Source of the DNA: an uncultured Prevotellaceae bacterium
Lineage (GTDB): Bacteria; Bacteroidota; Bacteroidia; Bacteroidales; Bacteroidaceae
Assembly (NCBI GenBank): GCA_900316645.1
Contig: ONDP01000028.1
Coordinates: forward strand, 1-34,390
Direction of reading: 5' to 3'
Length of the DNA: 34,390 nt
This document shows, piece by piece, positions 20,936-30,101 of this stretch (position 1 is its first letter; every line of letters starts with the position of its first letter). The position numbers and the translations under genes were made by a program. The notes beneath the pieces are model-generated. The model saw only the letters and a program-made list of their open reading frames with translations. It ran no database searches and was not told the DNA's origin.

Positions 20936-23900
20936 TTAATTAAACAGATACTTGATGGTGAACATGATCTGATAGGTGGATGCGGCGTTCACGAAGTTCT
21001 GGGTGGTAGAGAGATGGCGCTGACCGTCAACGAGGTTGTAGGTGTACTGTCCTTTCTTATAGGTGAGCAGACTGGCACCCGTAATCTGCTTGAATACGCC
21101 CCAGTCCTTACAGAGGAAATTCGGCAGGTTGAGGATGTCAAGACCGAGCTGTAGGGTGTGCTTGGTTTTGCCCCATTGGAAGTGCATGTCACGCGTGTAC
21201 TTGAAGTCGAGCTGATGGTGCCAAGGCATCTTGGCGCCGCCACGTTCGGCATACTGGCCCTTGCGGGTACTGAGATAGTCGTCCTGACAGATGAAATGCC
21301 AGAAGTCGTCACGCTGCATATCAGCGGTATAGGTATCACCATCTACCTTTCCATTGTCGGCAAAATCCCAGCTATTGAGCTCTTCACGCGAGGCTGGCAC
21401 GTAGATGAGGTTGCCTGGAGCGGTGGGGTCACCGTTTATATAGCTGCTGAAGGTGTAGGAATAGCGACTGAAACTGAACTGACCGAGATAACCGTACTGA
21501 TAACCGTCGTAGATGAGCGAGAAGGTGTTGGTGGCATGCTTCGACTCGCGCAACTGATAACTGGCGGAGAGGAGCAGACGACTGGGGGCTACGTAAGTGG
21601 AGTAGCCTAACTCGTTGTCATTGACGGCATTGATGGAACTGCGATAGTTGGTATAGGCGGCAGCCACTTGGTCGCCGACACCCTCGCTGTAACTCTTGGC
21701 ACGCGAGAGGGTAAAGGAACCTGCAAGGTGGAGTCCGAAGTCGAACGACTTACGCAACTGTGCGGAGAGCGACAGATAATAGGCCTTGGAACCTGCGTTC
21801 TCAAGGACGTAGGGCGCATGGTTGGGGTCGTAGTACGACAGCATGTGACGCACATCACCATGACCGAGGTCTATGGTGGACGTGCCGTCCCAGTAGATAT
21901 CGGCATTGGCTACGACAATGGGGTTGAGGTCGCGGTTATAGATGCCCTCAAGGGTAAAGTCGATGCCACCTGGTAACTTGGCGTCGAAGGCGAGCGATGC
22001 TTTCCATGTCTTTGGCATGCGCAGATCCTCATTGAGGATGGTGGGACTGCCGAAAGCGGTACTGTTCGAGGCATTGACTTGTGCGAGCATGTCTGCCTGA
22101 CTGGTGGTGAAGGTGGGCATGGGGTTGCCGTTGGCAGCGGTGGCTACATAGGTGGTCTGACCCATACCACTGTTGCCTACGGCTGAAACGGGCCATACGA
22201 AAGGCATACGACCGACAAAGAGTCCGGTACCGCCACGCAGGATGTAACGGCGCTGACCGGTGAGATCCCAGTTGAAACCGATACGGGGCGAGAAACTGAC
22301 ACTGGCCGACGGTACGGCATCGGTACGGTAATGACGACCTCCATAGTCGATATCATAGAAGTCTTGGTTGAAATTATCGTGAAGTGAGGGGTATGAGGGC
22401 AGTTCGAAACGAACACCCAGTGACATACGGAAACGCTCACTCCAGGTGATGTTGTCCTGAAGGTAGAACGACCATTGGTTGGTCTTCATCTCGGAGGTGA
22501 ACATATCACGGTTGGGATTGTTGCCAAAACTGAGGGCAAAGAAACGAGGCTGGGCTCCGAAGACACTGCCCCACTGACCGAGGGCGACTTGTTCGGGGGT
22601 GGCTTCATACACATAGTAGCCTGCGGCAGCAGGGGCATAGCCGTTGGAAGCGTAGTTATGCTCATACTGCAGTCCGGCAAAGAGGTTGTGCTTGCCGAGG
22701 GTGACGTTGACTTCGTCTGTGAGAACGGTGGTCTTGGTCTGGGCAAGATTGCCGTAGGTATAGATGTCGCCCGTGAGCGCCCATGAGGGGTAGTGCCCCT
22801 GTCCGTCGTTCATGACAATTTCGACGACGGGTGCGCTGACACCGTATTCGTTGGAACGTGGCTGGTCTTGGAAGGAGTAGGTACCGCGCAGGGTGTTATT
22901 GATACGTCCGAAGGTGCTGTTTAATTCGGCAGCAATTGACGTGAAACGGTATTCGGTAATATAACGGCTGGAAAGCGACGACATTCCGTAATTGGTCAGC
23001 GAACCGTAGGAGTTCTGGTTTCCGCCGTAGATATTGCTGGACTGATTGGCATTGTTGATGTTGCGCGAAGCAGAACCGAGGCTGCTAATCTTACGGTTTG
23101 ACTTGGTGAAACGTACGTTGAACTTATGACGGTCGTTGATGTTCCAGTCGATACGTGCCAGAAAACGATAGGCGGGTGTCTTCACATTATAGCCCTGCCA
23201 GGGTCCTGTGGTAAGTCCATAGGTGGATTGCAGATAGTCGGAGAGTCCTTCGAGTTCGCTGAGTGTGGGACGGCGGTTGGTGACAGTCCAGGGCGCTGCA
23301 CCGTTACCTGCACGGGCATTAGGCCCGGCGGTGACGTTATCGTCGATTTCTGCATTGACGAAGAAGAAGAGCTTGTCGCGCAGGATAGGGCCACTGAAGG
23401 AGAGTCCGTAGGTATTGGTATGCCCGTTATCTATGGTAAGGTTGGCATCACCCACGCGGGCTCCTTGCAGCGAAGTACTGGTGAGATAGGTATAGAGGGA
23501 ACCCCTGAACTCGTTGGTTCCGCTCTTGGTGACGGCATTGATACCACCACCGGTGAAACCGCTCTGGCGCACGTCATAAGGCGTGACGGAGATGGTCATC
23601 TGTTCGAGGGCATCAAGTGAGATGGGGGCTCCACCGCCTGGGAGGGGTGAACCGCCCAGTCCGAAGGTGTTATTGAAGTAGGCACCATCGATGGTGACAC
23701 TGGACTGACGGAAGTTTCCACCACCGATGGCGAGTCCGCTTGACGAGGCTGACTGTGGCGTCAGTTTGGCAAGGTCGGTCACGGAGCGTGCCACTGAAGG
23801 CACGACACTCATGGCTTCGGCATTGAGGTTAGTAACTGCTCCCGACCGGTCGGAACGCATGGTATTGTTCTTACTGCCTACAATGGTGACTTCCGCCAAC

Positions 23901-24235
23901 AGTTCACCACCCTCCGTGAGGTTGGCACTGATGACACTGTTCTGACCCAGTTGCAGCTGAACACCCGTAAACTGCTGCGTTTGGAACCCGATGTAGGTGA
24001 TTTCCACCTCGTAGGGTCCACCGGCACGCATACCTGTCATGGTGTATTGTCCATCGATATTGGTGACGGCACGATAAACGGCTCCCGATGGCACATGCTT
24101 CGCCGTTACGGTGGCACCGATAGCCTCTTCACCTCCAGCGGTCACAATTCCACTGATTCCTGCGGTCGTAACCTGTGCCACCATTGCCACAGTCGACCAT
24201 ATCAATACGACAACCGTCAAAAACCTCTTTACCAT
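20936..24235 (-). CDS. TonB-dependent receptor, Oar-like, with carboxypeptidase-regulatory-like N-terminal domain
   Basis: The 1099-residue outer-membrane protein has a signal peptide (MVKRFLTVVVLIWSTVAMVAQ), a CarboxypepD_reg-like beta sandwich at about 25-110 (SGIVTAGGEEAIGATVTAK, NIDGQYTMTGMRAGGPYEVE), a plug domain at about 125-240 (VARSVTDLAKLTP, SVTIDGAYFNNTFGLGG) and a long 22-strand-type barrel to the C-terminal IMFTIKYLF. It lacks a SusD partner, as is usual for the Oar group. The ligand is unknown. The HhH/barrel gene follows 9 bp downstream. The upstream gap at 24236-24388 holds heptamer repeats and I see no good minus-strand promoter box in it. Confidence 0.92.
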   Translation of the reverse strand: MVKRFLTVVVLIWSTVAMVAQVTTAGISGIVTAGGEEAIGATVTAKHVPSGAVYRAVTNIDGQYTMTGMRAGGPYEVEITYIGFQTQQFTGVQLQLGQNSVISANLTEGGELLAEVTIVGSKNNTMRSDRSGAVTNLNAEAMSVVPSVARSVTDLAKLTPQSASSSGLAIGGGNFRQSSVTIDGAYFNNTFGLGGSPLPGGGAPISLDALEQMTISVTPYDVRQSGFTGGGINAVTKSGTNEFRGSLYTYLTSTSLQGARVGDANLTIDNGHTNTYGLSFSGPILRDKLFFFVNAEIDDNVTAGPNARAGNGAAPWTVTNRRPTLSELEGLSDYLQSTYGLTTGPWQGYNVKTPAYRFLARIDWNINDRHKFNVRFTKSNRKISSLGSASRNINNANQSSNIYGGNQNSYGSLTNYGMSSLSSRYITEYRFTSIAAELNSTFGRINNTLRGTYSFQDQPRSNEYGVSAPVVEIVMNDGQGHYPSWALTGDIYTYGNLAQTKTTVLTDEVNVTLGKHNLFAGLQYEHNYASNGYAPAAAGYYVYEATPEQVALGQWGSVFGAQPRFFALSFGNNPNRDMFTSEMKTNQWSFYLQDNITWSERFRMSLGVRFELPSYPSLHDNFNQDFYDIDYGGRHYRTDAVPSASVSFSPRIGFNWDLTGQRRYILRGGTGLFVGRMPFVWPVSAVGNSGMGQTTYVATAANGNPMPTFTTSQADMLAQVNASNSTAFGSPTILNEDLRMPKTWKASLAFDAKLPGGIDFTLEGIYNRDLNPIVVANADIYWDGTSTIDLGHGDVRHMLSYYDPNHAPYVLENAGSKAYYLSLSAQLRKSFDFGLHLAGSFTLSRAKSYSEGVGDQVAAAYTNYRSSINAVNDNELGYSTYVAPSRLLLSASYQLRESKHATNTFSLIYDGYQYGYLGQFSFSRYSYTFSSYINGDPTAPGNLIYVPASREELNSWDFADNGKVDGDTYTADMQRDDFWHFICQDDYLSTRKGQYAERGGAKMPWHHQLDFKYTRDMHFQWGKTKHTLQLGLDILNLPNFLCKDWGVFKQITGASLLTYKKGQYTYNLVDGQRHLSTTQNFVNAASTYQIMFTIKYLFN

Positions 24236-24313
24236 ATAATATATGAGTTTGTCACTTCAATTCTTCTATTTTATTTTTGCAAGGACTACAGGACTTAAGG
24301 ACTTTTTCTTTAT

Positions 24314-24373
24314 TGGCCATTGACCATTCCTCTACGGCGGTAGCAAATTTTTCACTATTCACTATTCACTCTT
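24314..24373. repeat. Family B heptamer units between receptor and transporter
   Basis: GGCCATT/GACCATT (24314-24330) and three TTCACTA units (24350-24373). They occupy much of the gap between the Na/Pi transporter stop and the receptor start. Confidence 0.75.
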
Positions 24374-24388
24374 ACCTTAAATCATTCA

Positions 24389-26128
24389 TCACCTTCTTCC
24401 CATTCGAGCCTCAACAACGTTGACCACATAGTCACCCAGCTTCTCACACTCGTTGACGATATCCATATAGATAGTGCCAACGGCATAGGTGTACTCGTGG
24501 TTGTTGACATCGTTGATGTTCTGGAACTTGAGCTGGTTGCGGTAGTTGTTGATCTCGTTCTCGATGTTGAACGTGCGGTTGACATCGAAATTCTCCTTGC
24601 GACCAGCCATGAGTCGGTTCATTTGGGTGAGCGCCTCGTTGGTAAGCTCCATCATCTGATGGATATGCTCATACTGCTTCTCGGAGAAGTGGTCCTGCTT
24701 GCCCTGATACTTGCGGGCAATGGTGCGGGCAATGTTATAGTTGGCATCACCGATACTCTCGAGTTCGGAAATCTCACGCAACATGGCACGGATCTTTGCC
24801 TTGGTGTCATCGGAGAGGTGGGCGTCGCCTACCTGGTCGAGATACTTGGCTATTTCTAATTCCATATTATCGGAAATACCCTCGTATTTCTCTATGCGCG
24901 TATAGAGTTTGTTGAAGTCGCCCACCTGGGCACTGTTATTCTTGGCTGTGGCAGAACTGGAGAGCTCGAGCAGTTCACGCACCATCCCATACATACGCTG
25001 CATACGCTCGGAGAAGGCCTGTATCTCTTTCTGGGCCTCAAGCACTGAGAGCTCGGGGGTCTTCATGAAACCGGCAGTAATGAAATGCAGACGGAAGTCT
25101 TCTTCCTCATCAACCTTCTTAGGCTTGATTACCCAGCAGACGAAACGCTCAATCTGTGGAATAAACCAAATGAGGATGAATGTGTTGACTACATTGAAGC
25201 AGGTGTGGAAGGCTGCCAGTACGAAACTAAGCTTGGCGGCATTGGCCATGAAGGCGGTGACACCAGCGGCTTCCTTGGTCATATCGACATCGTAACCCAC
25301 GAAACCGCACACCATATCGACGAAGGGACGGAAGATGAATAATATCCATATCACACCGAACACATTGAAGAACATATGGGCAAGGGCGGCTCGACGTGCC
25401 TGCGTATTGGCAGACATGGCTGCAAGGTTGGAAGTGACGGTGGTACCGATGTTCTCACCCATCACGAGGGCAATACCTTGATAGATGGGCAGCACACCAC
25501 TCGAACAGAGTATCATGGTGATGGCCATCACTGCTGCCGACGACTGGACACAGAACGTGAGCACACCACCCAGGAAAAGGAAGATAATGGTGGTGAGGAA
25601 TGAATCGGGGTCGAACGAGGCAAAGAAATCAAGCACGGCCTGATTCTCGCCGAGATTCATATCAATACCCGTCTGACGGAGTGTTCCCAGTCCTAAAAAC
25701 ATAAAGGCGATACCGAAAAGGAAATCGCCTATGAAACGTCGCTGCTTATAATAAATAAGGATAATGGCAATGAAAAATGCTGGATACACAAAGTCGGTGA
25801 TATTGAACGAGAAACCTGCCGACATAATCCAGGCGGTGAGCGTCGTACCGATATTGGCACCCATAATGACCGAGATAGCCTGGGCAAGGGTGAGCAGTCC
25901 GGCATTGACAAACGAGACAGTCATCACCGTGGTGGCGGTACTCGACTGTACACTGGCAGTAACGAGCATTCCCGTCAACATGCCTGTAAAACGATTAGTT
26001 GTCATGGCTCCTAAGACGTGGCGAAGCTGTGGACCTGCCATTTTCTGAAGGGCTTCACTCATCGATTTCATACCGAACATGAGCAATGCCAGGGAACCGA
26101 GTAGTTTGAAAAGAATCCAAATAGACAT
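24389..26128 (-). CDS. Na/Pi cotransporter family protein with C-terminal PhoU-like domain
   Basis: The 579-residue inner-membrane protein has two Na_Pi_cotrans repeats. The first has the motif QSSTATT at about 61-67 followed by MGANIGTTLTAW; the second has QSSAAV at about 195-200 and MGENIGTTVTSN. The last 200 residues are helical and PhoU-like. The family couples phosphate uptake to sodium, or regulates it. The frame starts MSIWILFKLLGSLALLMFGM. It is divergent from the nucleoside kinase gene across a short gap with heptamer units and a promoter box. Confidence 0.94.
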   Translation of the reverse strand: MSIWILFKLLGSLALLMFGMKSMSEALQKMAGPQLRHVLGAMTTNRFTGMLTGMLVTASVQSSTATTVMTVSFVNAGLLTLAQAISVIMGANIGTTLTAWIMSAGFSFNITDFVYPAFFIAIILIYYKQRRFIGDFLFGIAFMFLGLGTLRQTGIDMNLGENQAVLDFFASFDPDSFLTTIIFLFLGGVLTFCVQSSAAVMAITMILCSSGVLPIYQGIALVMGENIGTTVTSNLAAMSANTQARRAALAHMFFNVFGVIWILFIFRPFVDMVCGFVGYDVDMTKEAAGVTAFMANAAKLSFVLAAFHTCFNVVNTFILIWFIPQIERFVCWVIKPKKVDEEEDFRLHFITAGFMKTPELSVLEAQKEIQAFSERMQRMYGMVRELLELSSSATAKNNSAQVGDFNKLYTRIEKYEGISDNMELEIAKYLDQVGDAHLSDDTKAKIRAMLREISELESIGDANYNIARTIARKYQGKQDHFSEKQYEHIHQMMELTNEALTQMNRLMAGRKENFDVNRTFNIENEINNYRNQLKFQNINDVNNHEYTYAVGTIYMDIVNECEKLGDYVVNVVEARMGRR

Positions 26129-26129
26129 A

Positions 26130-26161
26130 AATTATCAATTATCAATTATCATTATTCAATT
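26130..26161. repeat. Family B heptamer array, unit AATTATC, in the divergent gap
   Basis: Four AATTATC/CAATTAT units lie directly behind the Na/Pi transporter start codon, in the region where both divergent promoters should be. Confidence 0.85.
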
Positions 26162-26169
26162 TTTTTTAT

Positions 26170-26177
26170 TACATTTG
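26170..26177 (+). promoter_or_regulatory. Putative -7 box for the nucleoside kinase
   Basis: TACATTTG matches TAnnTTTG, 21 bp before the ATG at 26199, after a T-rich tract. No -33 TTTG is visible. Confidence 0.55.
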
Positions 26178-26198
26178 CAGCACAGTAATCAATTTTTA

Positions 26199-27884
26199 AT
26201 GACGCCTATGGAACAAAAAGTCGTAATCCGTTGCAAAAATAACAAAAAAATTCTAAACTGCAACATCGGAAGCACACTTTCTGAAATTTTTTCTCAAACT
26301 GGGCTCCAAATGGAGTATGGTCCTATCAATGCAAGAGTGAATAATAAGGTGGAAGGCATGCACTATCGGGTGTATAATCCTAAAGAGGTGGAATTCCTGG
26401 ATATGTACAATAGTTCGGCACACCGCGCCTATACGCGATCGCTGTTCTTTGTGCTGAACAAGGCTGCACACGAGGTGATTCCTCACTGCTCGGTACACAT
26501 CGATATCCCTGTGTCGAAGGGCTACTATGTCAATCTCATTAAACCCAAAGACTGCCCTGACGAGAAACTGACGCTGGCTGAGGTGGACGCTATCCGCCAC
26601 CGCATGGAGGAAATTATTGCTGCCGATATGCCCATCCACCGCCACGAGGTGGAAACTGCCGAGGCCATCAAAATGTTTAGGGAATCGGAATCGTGGTCGA
26701 AGGTGAAACTGATGGAGGGACTGGGACAACTCTATACGACTTTCTACGATATCGACGGCTATAAGGACTATTATTACGGCAGTATGCTCACCAGCACGAA
26801 ACAAATCTACCTCTTCGGACTGGAACCTTATTTCGACGGACTGCTGCTCAGAATACCGAAGGCGGACGACCCCTCGCAACTGGGCGAGATGGTGAGACAG
26901 GACAAGATGTTCGAGATATTCAAGGAGCACCACCGCTGGCAGAACATTCTGGGTGTGCGCACCGTAGGCGATATCAATGCCGCCATCAGCAAGGGCTATA
27001 GCTCACAGATGATACAGGTAAGCGAGGCACTGCAGGAGAAGAAGATAGCACATATTGCCGACGAGATTGCCGCACGAAAGAACGTGAAAATGGTTCTGAT
27101 TGCTGGACCGTCGAGCAGTGGAAAGACTACCACCTGCAAGCGACTGTCAGTACAACTGGCTGTGAATGGCATCAAACCGGTCGGTATCTCGTTGGACGAT
27201 TATTTCGTGTCGCGCGACAAGACGCCGCGTGATGCCAGTGGCGACTATGACTTCGAACATCTGCATGCACTCGACATTCCCTTGCTGAACCAACAGATGA
27301 ACGCACTGCTGCGTGGCGAGGAGGTGGAACTGCCGCGCTATAATTTCCATACGGGAATGAGCGAACGTAGTGGCAAGCGTCTGCGTCTGAAGGGCAACGA
27401 AATACTGGTGGTGGAGGGTATTCACGCCCTGAACCCAGAACTGACGGCTCAGATTCCTGAAGAGCAGAAATACCGTGTCTATGCTTCGGCACTGACCACC
27501 ATTCTGCTGGATAACCACAACTATATCCCTACGACCGACAACCGCCTGTTGCGCCGCATCATCCGCGACTATAAGTATCGTGGTATGTCGGCACAGGAAA
27601 CTATCCGCCGATGGCCGTCGGTACGTCGGGGGGAAGATAAGTGGATATTCCCCTACCAGGAGAATGCCGATGCCATGTTCAATACGGCCATGATGTTCGA
27701 ATTGGCTGTAATTCGCGGACAGGCCATCCCTGCCCTGGAACAGGTACCTGAAAACTGCGAGGAATATGCCGAAGCTTACCGTCTGCTGAAATTCCTGCGC
27801 TACATCAAACCCATCCCCGAAGACCAGATTCCTCCCACCTCCCTCCTCCGTGAGTTCTTAGGTGGCAGCAGCTTTGAATACTGA
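26199..27884 (+). CDS. Nucleoside (uridine) kinase with ThrRS-like N-terminal domains
   Basis: The protein, 561 residues from the ATG at 26199 (a second ATG lies at 26208), has an N-terminal TGS-like domain (VVIRCKNNKKI, GSTLSEIF), a region like the second additional domain of threonyl-tRNA synthetases (HIDIPVSKGYYVNLI, HRHEVETAEA), and a C-terminal uridine kinase fold with Walker A GPSSSGKTTT at about 306-315, LDDYFVSRDKTPRD, YDFEHLHALD and EGIHALNP. Members phosphorylate nucleosides in pyrimidine salvage; the role of the N-terminal part is not known to me. The frame extends 40 codons further upstream but over the promoter box and repeats, so I reject that start. Confidence 0.9.
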   Translation: MTPMEQKVVIRCKNNKKILNCNIGSTLSEIFSQTGLQMEYGPINARVNNKVEGMHYRVYNPKEVEFLDMYNSSAHRAYTRSLFFVLNKAAHEVIPHCSVHIDIPVSKGYYVNLIKPKDCPDEKLTLAEVDAIRHRMEEIIAADMPIHRHEVETAEAIKMFRESESWSKVKLMEGLGQLYTTFYDIDGYKDYYYGSMLTSTKQIYLFGLEPYFDGLLLRIPKADDPSQLGEMVRQDKMFEIFKEHHRWQNILGVRTVGDINAAISKGYSSQMIQVSEALQEKKIAHIADEIAARKNVKMVLIAGPSSSGKTTTCKRLSVQLAVNGIKPVGISLDDYFVSRDKTPRDASGDYDFEHLHALDIPLLNQQMNALLRGEEVELPRYNFHTGMSERSGKRLRLKGNEILVVEGIHALNPELTAQIPEEQKYRVYASALTTILLDNHNYIPTTDNRLLRRIIRDYKYRGMSAQETIRRWPSVRRGEDKWIFPYQENADAMFNTAMMFELAVIRGQAIPALEQVPENCEEYAEAYRLLKFLRYIKPIPEDQIPPTSLLREFLGGSSFEY

Positions 27885-28216
27885 GACCCCCCTCTCGGTT
27901 AACGGTTAACGGTTAATGAGTCACGGTTCACGGTCATTTTTCATCGCGCCAGCCAACAAACATTAACCATGAACCCTGAACCATTAACCATCAGTTGCCC
28001 TGAACCCACTTTCGGTTAACGGTTAATGAGTCACGGTTCACGGTCATTTTTCATCGCGCCAGCCATTCATGAACCATTAACCTTGAACCATGAACCAAAA
28101 GTAACCCTGAACCATTAACCATCAGTTGCCCTGAACCATGAACCCTGAACCATTAACCATTAACCTAAGATTGTCCCTCAACCCTCTTCCCCCTAAACAG
28201 GGGGACCGAGGGGGTC
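27885..28216. repeat. Repeat-filled intergenic region (332 bp)
   Basis: Holds no gene. It begins with a truncated family A copy after the kinase stop (27885-27897). Then a 61-bp block (27895-27955) recurs as a 54-bp block (28012-28065); both read GGTTAAC units, then TGAGTCACGGTTCACGG and CATCGCGCCAGCCA, and they differ by exactly one 7-bp unit. Heptamer tracts of TGAACCC, CATTAAC and TGAACCA follow each block, and CCATTAACCATCAGTTGCCC occurs twice. A complete family A repeat (28185-28216) abuts the alpha-glucuronidase stop. Confidence 0.92.
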
Positions 28217-30091
28217 TTATTCCCTCACTTCCCCAAAGTATTTCAAACAAACATCCCTCCACTCCTTGGCGCTCTCTTCCTGAATCTCCAAGCGCTCGTC
28301 CACCTCACGCCAACGCTGGTCGTCGATGTAGTGGCGCATCAGGGTATGCCAGGTGTTATGCATCGCCTCAACATAGATGACACCACTGTTATAGGCATAC
28401 TGCATAGACTCCCAAAGGGTTGAACCGTCTTTCATCTTATAGTCCCAGGGCACGTGATGGAACCACAGGAGCAGTTCCTCGGGACAGGTTTCTAACTTGT
28501 CATACTGTGAGGCATAGGGCTCACGATACTGACTGACGGCATCAGAACCTTGCGACGTGCGGTCGAAACCTATTCCGTTCTTGTCTGCCTTGTGGTAATA
28601 CACAGGGCACCACTCTATGGGATAGTCTGCCTTGAATCCATCGGGCTCAGGACCGTAATGGTGGTCAAACTTGAAGATGTGGTGCAAGCCGAGGGGCATC
28701 ATATAGTTGACGCAGGCCTCACGCGAACCTTCCATCAGCGTGACCATGGTGAACACGAAGTTCTCGTCAGTCGTAAAGGTCTGCTCTAACCACTCACGGG
28801 CAATAGCTTCTGAGGTGAGCGACGGATCCCAGGCCAGACGACCGAAGGCATACCAGTTGGCCTGTGCGAAATGATGACCGCACCAGTTGGTATCCTTTCC
28901 GATATTGGCTACTCCGGCAACACCCGACAACCACTGGGGCTCCACAAACTGGAAGAACTCCTTCCACATGGGGGCAAGATAGACCAGGTGCTTCGAATGA
29001 CCGAGATACTCTTGGGTAATCTGTAACTCCACCATATTGGGTGTCTCGCGAATCTGGTCAAAGATAGGACTATAGGGTTCGCGGGGCTGGAAATCAAGGG
29101 GACCGTTCTTGGTTTGCAGGATAACATTATGATGGAACTGACCGTCAAGGGGCTTGAATTCTGAGACGGCCTGCTTTACACGGTCTTCACCTTTATGGTT
29201 GGCACCATAGACGAAACAGCGCCACATCACAATACCGCCAAAGGGCTCCAATGCCTCTGCCAACATATTGGCTCCGTCAGCATGCGAACGGTGGTAGTCG
29301 CCAGGACCGGGCTGTCCTTCACTATTGGCTTTTACCAGAAAACCGCCAAAATCGGGAACCAGCTTATAGATTTCACGGGCCTTGCTCTTCCACCAGCGTG
29401 CCACACTGGCATCTTTCGGGTCGGCGGTCTTGGTATAACCGAGTGCCATCGGGGTGGCGAAATTGATGGAGAGGAAGACGCGGATACCATAAGGACGCAG
29501 AATGTCGGCTATCTTCTTCACCTCACGCAGATACTCCTTCGTGAGCATCTTGGGCGATGCATTGACATTATTGAGCACCGAACCGTTGATACCGATGGAG
29601 GCATTGGCACGTGCATAGTCGCGGATGAGCTGCTCGTTCAGGTGAAACCACTCGAAGATGCTGTTGCCGGCATAGCCGCGCTCGATACTGCCGTCGAGAT
29701 TATCCCAATGGTTGAGCAGACGCAACTTAAAGAAGGGCTTCTGTGTCTCGTCCGTGATGCGACGGTCGGTAGCCTGCAGGCGCAACACCTCATAAGCACC
29801 ATACAGCAGTCCGATGTCATGACGGGCGGTAATCACGAGCTGGTCGTCGCCTCCTCTAATCGTAAAACCGTCATCGTCGGGCAAGGTGGGGTCGATGCGC
29901 AACATAACGTGCGACCCTTGGAAATAGTTTTCCAGTTCACTCTTGGCTATCGTGATAGTGGGCGAACCTGCCGGGGCTTCTACTTGTGCACTGCGGTTGA
30001 TGTCATAACGCAGCCAGAGACGATGACCGTCTTCTGACTGTGCAAAAGTCACTGTCAGTACAGTGAGGATGGTAATAAATAGTTTCTTCAT
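28217..30091 (-). CDS. aguA: Alpha-glucuronidase, GH67
   Basis: GH67 enzymes remove 4-O-methyl-glucuronic acid from the non-reducing end of xylo-oligosaccharides. The 624-residue protein has a signal peptide (MKKLFITILTVLTVTFAQS), the N-terminal domain (RLWLRYDINR), and the catalytic barrel: LLNHWDNLDGSIERGYAG, FLVKANSEGQPGPGDYHR with the acid Glu, and NGPLDFQPREPYSP with ELQITQEYLGHSKHL carrying the base residues. The C-terminal domain has PLGLHHIFKFDHHYGPEPDG and LLLWFHHVPWDYKM. Length and motifs are complete. It starts 10 bp after the GH3 gene and the two form a xylan-type operon; a signal peptide suggests a periplasmic site. Confidence 0.95.
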   Translation of the reverse strand: MKKLFITILTVLTVTFAQSEDGHRLWLRYDINRSAQVEAPAGSPTITIAKSELENYFQGSHVMLRIDPTLPDDDGFTIRGGDDQLVITARHDIGLLYGAYEVLRLQATDRRITDETQKPFFKLRLLNHWDNLDGSIERGYAGNSIFEWFHLNEQLIRDYARANASIGINGSVLNNVNASPKMLTKEYLREVKKIADILRPYGIRVFLSINFATPMALGYTKTADPKDASVARWWKSKAREIYKLVPDFGGFLVKANSEGQPGPGDYHRSHADGANMLAEALEPFGGIVMWRCFVYGANHKGEDRVKQAVSEFKPLDGQFHHNVILQTKNGPLDFQPREPYSPIFDQIRETPNMVELQITQEYLGHSKHLVYLAPMWKEFFQFVEPQWLSGVAGVANIGKDTNWCGHHFAQANWYAFGRLAWDPSLTSEAIAREWLEQTFTTDENFVFTMVTLMEGSREACVNYMMPLGLHHIFKFDHHYGPEPDGFKADYPIEWCPVYYHKADKNGIGFDRTSQGSDAVSQYREPYASQYDKLETCPEELLLWFHHVPWDYKMKDGSTLWESMQYAYNSGVIYVEAMHNTWHTLMRHYIDDQRWREVDERLEIQEESAKEWRDVCLKYFGEVRE

Positions 30092-30101
30092 AAGTCTGTT
30101 G

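Noticed and set aside
24272-24279. A TATTTTTG box on the plus strand
   Set aside because: No plus-strand gene begins within about 1.9 kb downstream; it lies in the leader region of a minus-strand gene.
26079-26198. A 40-codon extension of the nucleoside kinase overlapping the Na/Pi gene
   Set aside because: It covers the divergent promoter region and heptamer repeats; the ATG at 26199 fits better.
27895-28170. A CRISPR-like array
   Set aside because: The repeats are short 7-bp units without constant-length unique spacers, and no cas gene is near.
29195-30037. A 280-residue plus-strand frame opposite the GH67 gene
   Set aside because: Antisense to a gene with complete GH67 motifs, and with no recognisable family.
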